Origin: Marinobacter sp. F3R11
Lineage (GTDB): Bacteria > Pseudomonadota > Gammaproteobacteria > Pseudomonadales > Oleiphilaceae
Direction of reading: 5' to 3'
NCBI RefSeq assembly: GCF_003318275.1
Contig: NZ_QOCH01000013.1
Location: 248,001 to 312,000, forward strand
DNA length: 64,000 nt
The position numbers and the translations under genes are program-made. The notes beneath the pieces were generated by a model. That model worked only from the letters and a program-made list of their open reading frames with translations, was not told where the DNA came from and ran no database searches. Positions 61,748-64,000 of the stretch are shown here, one piece after another (positions within the stretch are counted from its first letter, which is position 1; the number at the start of each line of letters is the position of its first letter).

Positions 61748-62842
61748 ATGGCGATCAAGAATGCTCTTCTGGTAGACGACTCCAAGGTAGCCCGGTTTGC
61801 CCTGAGCAAGCTACTGGAAGGCCGTGACATGCACGTGACCATGGTCGGTTCTGCCGAAGAAGCTCTGGAGCTCCTCAACACCCGTGAACATCCTGACGTC
61901 ATCTTTATGGATCACCTGATGCCCGGAATGAACGGAGTAGAAGCCACCAAAGCCATCAAAGGCAACCCCGCTACCTCCCACATACCGGTGGTCATGTGCA
62001 CATCTCAGAAGTCTTCATCCTTCACGAAAGAAGCGAAGAACTTCGGGGTCTACAACATTCTGACCAAGCCCACACAGCCTGACAGCCTTGCCCTGGTGCT
62101 GGACCAGTTGGCGAGCGATGCCCTGGAAGGCTCGCTGCCAGAGCCCCCGCTGATTGACCAGAAACTTGATACAGCTGAACTTCCAGCCGATACGCCAGGC
62201 AACCCGGCGCCAGAAACAACACCAGAGCCGTCTGAACCCGAAACTACCAACAGCATCAGCATTCCACCCGGCGCAGTTCCACTGACCAGTGAGCTGTTTG
62301 AACAGATCTCACACTCCGCTGTAAAAGCCCACGTCAACAATCGCCTTCACGAACTGCTCAGTTCGCTGTTCGACGAACAGTTTGACCATCTCAGGCGCGC
62401 ACTGGACGAGTCGCGCAGCAAACAGGAGAGCGCGATTGAAGAGCGTCTGAATGCGATGCACAGTCTGATTGAAGAGCGCACGCAAAACCTGCGTGGTGAA
62501 GTAGCAGCCGAAGTGAACCTCAATCTGGTCCGTGAACTCGAAGAGCTTAAAAAGGAACTGTCACGCAACTCGGGCTTTACCAGCAACCACATGGCGGAAC
62601 TGAAGGACCACATAACCAGCGTACAGACTATCGACACAGAGTTCTGGCAAACGCTTCAGTCTGAAGCAATACAACAGGCCCATGAGATTTCCCGTGAAAC
62701 AGCCGAAGATATTGCCCAGCGGACTATTGATCTGTTTGTTGCCCAGCAACGCTCTGCGTCATCCAGAATCTACACTATAGGGCTTGCCCTGAGTCTTGGG
62801 ATACTTAGTCTTGGAGCTGCCTGGTTCGCGGGCTGGTTCTGA
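61748..62842 (+). CDS. Receiver-domain protein with coiled coil and C-terminal membrane anchor
   Basis: The 364-residue protein begins with a CheY-like receiver: Asp10-Asp11 (VDDSKV), phospho-acceptor Asp55 ([11 protein letters not shown]), Thr85/Ser86 (CTS) and Lys107 (LTKPTQP) are all present. A Pro/Glu/Thr-rich linker (about 130-175) follows, then a long coiled coil (about 190-325). A hydrophobic helix at 342-362 ends the protein, so it is tail-anchored. It has no DNA-binding, enzyme or kinase domain. GAGGTAG precedes the ATG; a TATAAT at 61624-61629 may be the -10 element. Partner kinase not in window. Confidence 0.85.
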   Translation: MAIKNALLVDDSKVARFALSKLLEGRDMHVTMVGSAEEALELLNTREHPDVIFMDHLMPGMNGVEATKAIKGNPATSHIPVVMCTSQKSSSFTKEAKNFGVYNILTKPTQPDSLALVLDQLASDALEGSLPEPPLIDQKLDTAELPADTPGNPAPETTPEPSEPETTNSISIPPGAVPLTSELFEQISHSAVKAHVNNRLHELLSSLFDEQFDHLRRALDESRSKQESAIEERLNAMHSLIEERTQNLRGEVAAEVNLNLVRELEELKKELSRNSGFTSNHMAELKDHITSVQTIDTEFWQTLQSEAIQQAHEISRETAEDIAQRTIDLFVAQQRSASSRIYTIGLALSLGILSLGAAWFAGWF

Positions 62843-63410
62843 TAATCTCATTGCGAATCCGGCGCCAGTCTTCCGGAGTGTCCACATCGTCATGGACACC
62901 CGGAATATGCAGCCGGATCGCATTAGCTTCAGCCAGCACACCAGCAGCCCCACAATCACCATGCAATGAGAGCACCCCGGGCCATAGCTTGCGAGGCAAA
63001 TAGGCCGGGACGCCGGGACGACGGCCGTAGTCAGCAGCAACAGCCTCGCCGGGGAACCTGCGCGCCCTCTCAGCAAAAGCTTCAAGAGCCTGTCTGTCCA
63101 ACAGCGGCTGATCCGCAAGCAACACAAATACTCCTTTTGCACGCGGCCCCAGGCTGCGAATGCCTGCCGCCAGCGAGGCTGCCATCCCCATCTGCCAGTC
63201 AGCAATGTGCACCCACCGACAGGGCTGAGCACGGCACCGAAAACGCACCAGCGGATACCACGCGCCGCACACAACCCGCACATCCCTCCCAAGCAGTCGG
63301 GCCTGACCAATGGCACAATCCAGCAGAGAACGGCGCTCCCCACCCTGATGACTCACGGTCAGCAGCGCTTTGGGGCTTCCGAAGCGTGTGGAAGCACCTG
63401 CCGCAAGCAC
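62805..63410 (-). CDS. MobA-like nucleotidyltransferase
   Basis: Resembles molybdenum-cofactor cytidylyl/guanylyltransferases (MocA/MobA). The 201-residue frame has [23 protein letters not shown], and a C-terminal [10 protein letters not shown] and DDVDTPEDW, all family motifs. The first in-frame start is this GTG, but it cuts into the first beta strand: DFPVLV precedes it in frame. AGGAG lies 7 nt before an in-frame ATA at 63455, so the natural start may be non-ATG there, or the sequence may hold an error. Its 3' end overlaps the receiver gene by 38 bp on the opposite strand. Confidence 0.8.
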   Translation of the reverse strand: MLAAGASTRFGSPKALLTVSHQGGERRSLLDCAIGQARLLGRDVRVVCGAWYPLVRFRCRAQPCRWVHIADWQMGMAASLAAGIRSLGPRAKGVFVLLADQPLLDRQALEAFAERARRFPGEAVAADYGRRPGVPAYLPRKLWPGVLSLHGDCGAAGVLAEANAIRLHIPGVHDDVDTPEDWRRIRNEIIRTSPRTRQLQD

Positions 63411-63545
63411 AAGTACCGGAAAATCCTGATCGAGATCACTAACAGAGGCAGCTATGATTTGACTCCTGACAGAAAGGTGAAAACCGGAACAATGACATGA
63501 ATCGACCCATGCCGCACAACTGGCACGTCACTTGTTCAGGATTTT

Positions 63546-63554
63546 TGCTAGAAT
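63546..63554 (+). promoter_or_regulatory. Extended -10 promoter upstream of PTPS-like gene
   Basis: TGCTAGAAT is a TGn extended -10 element with one mismatch in the hexamer, 37 bp before the ATG. No -35 hexamer is evident, as often for extended -10 promoters. Confidence 0.4.
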
Positions 63555-63590
63555 CCTCACATCATTCAACCATACCCGTCCGGACTCTTG

Positions 63591-64000
63591 ATGAACCACC
63601 TGTTTGTAGACAACCTCACCGTTATTGATTTTGCCTACCTTGATCCCAGCCGTGGACTGGTCGGGGAAAGCTGGATTGCGGACGTTGTGCTGGGAGGCGA
63701 GCTTGACGACCAGGGTATGGTATTCGATTTCAGCAATGTAAAACGCACAATCAAGCGCATTATCGATGAGCGTGTGGATCACCGACTGGTCATACCCCGG
63801 AACTACGAAGGCCTCTCCTGGAATCAGGACACGCCGGATACCTTCACCTGGACACTTACCGATGACAGCCATATTGTGCACCGGTCACCGGGTGAAGCCG
63901 TCGTATGGCTTTCCTGTGAGCGGGTAGTGCCATCGGCAGTTGCGACCCTGCTTGAACGTGAACTGATGGCAGTTCTGCCCGCAAACGTAACCACTGTCGA
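63591..64000 (+). CDS. 6-pyruvoyl-tetrahydropterin/QueD-like protein, cut by window edge
   Basis: The visible 136 residues start MNHLFVDNLTVIDFAYLDPSRG. GMVFDFSNVKRTIKRIIDERVDHRLVIP matches the PTPS core (G-x-V-x-DF ... DH-x-LN/I). The zinc ligands of that family are not in their places: GLVGESWIADV occupies the position of the usual HGHxY. So it may be a non-catalytic copy, or the first half of a two-domain protein whose active half lies beyond the window. The reading frame is open to base 64000. Confidence 0.7.
   Translation, partial: MNHLFVDNLTVIDFAYLDPSRGLVGESWIADVVLGGELDDQGMVFDFSNVKRTIKRIIDERVDHRLVIPRNYEGLSWNQDTPDTFTWTLTDDSHIVHRSPGEAVVWLSCERVVPSAVATLLERELMAVLPANVTTV

Overview
The window is typical core chromosome of a marine gammaproteobacterium, most probably Marinobacter or a close relative. 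Two long blocks keep the gene order known from Pseudomonas: lon-clpX-clpP-tig-tRNAs-folD-(glcB)-cysS-glnS-ppiB-lpxH, and rne-rluC-HAD-sppA-maf-yceD-rpmF-plsX-fabD-fabG-acpP-fabF-pabC-mltG-tmk. Base composition and codon use look even throughout. I see no rRNA, insertion sequence, prophage, CRISPR array or integron. The genus is an inference from gene order and protein similarity recalled from memory.

Layout. 1-5959: ATP-dependent proteolysis and folding (lon cut by the window edge, clpX, clpP, tig). 6238-6753: four tRNAs (Leu, His, Arg, Pro) read leftward from one strong promoter. 6980-14677: folD, glcB, glnS-cysS, ppiB-lpxH. 14734-18912: a general L-amino-acid ABC transporter (aapJQMP) with a clear sigma-54 type promoter. 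19182-23715: a leftward operon of thioesterase, MacA-like adaptor, ABC ATPase, MacB-like permease and a lipoprotein carrying a T4-lysozyme-like motif. 23829-25628: fpr and its divergent LysR regulator finR. 25632-29046: miaE and acnB. 29142-33069: an overlapping operon of TAXI-type TRAP binding protein, fused TRAP permease and a TauE/SafE-type exporter. 33234-35810: putP and an AraC-type regulator with a repeat-rich region between them.

35849-44562: type II fatty acid synthesis (plsX, fabD, fabG, acpP, fabF) with tmk, mltG, pabC, rpmF, yceD and the Maf-type pyrophosphatase. 44582-51754: sppA, a HAD phosphatase, rluC, then rne with a long untranslated leader and a YecA-like gene 3 bp downstream. 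51751-54644: RNase AM, a YciI protein, an SH3/coiled-coil membrane protein, a PilZ protein and an RraA homologue. 54676-58016: ppsA and its regulator ppsR, divergent. 58082-64000: a PreP-like M16 peptidase, an unknown two-helix membrane protein, a tail-anchored CheY-like receiver protein, a MobA-like nucleotidyltransferase and the start of a PTPS-like gene cut by the window edge.

I found no obviously novel multi-gene system. The best leads are regulatory sites (sigma-54 promoter and distant palindrome at aapJ, 21-bp-phased repeats upstream of putP, three phased half-sites between fpr and finR), the lysozyme-like lipoprotein in the MacAB-like operon, the TAXI-TRAP/TauE operon, the tail-anchored receiver protein, the PTPS domain lacking its zinc histidines, and the RraA homologue that keeps an aldolase motif.
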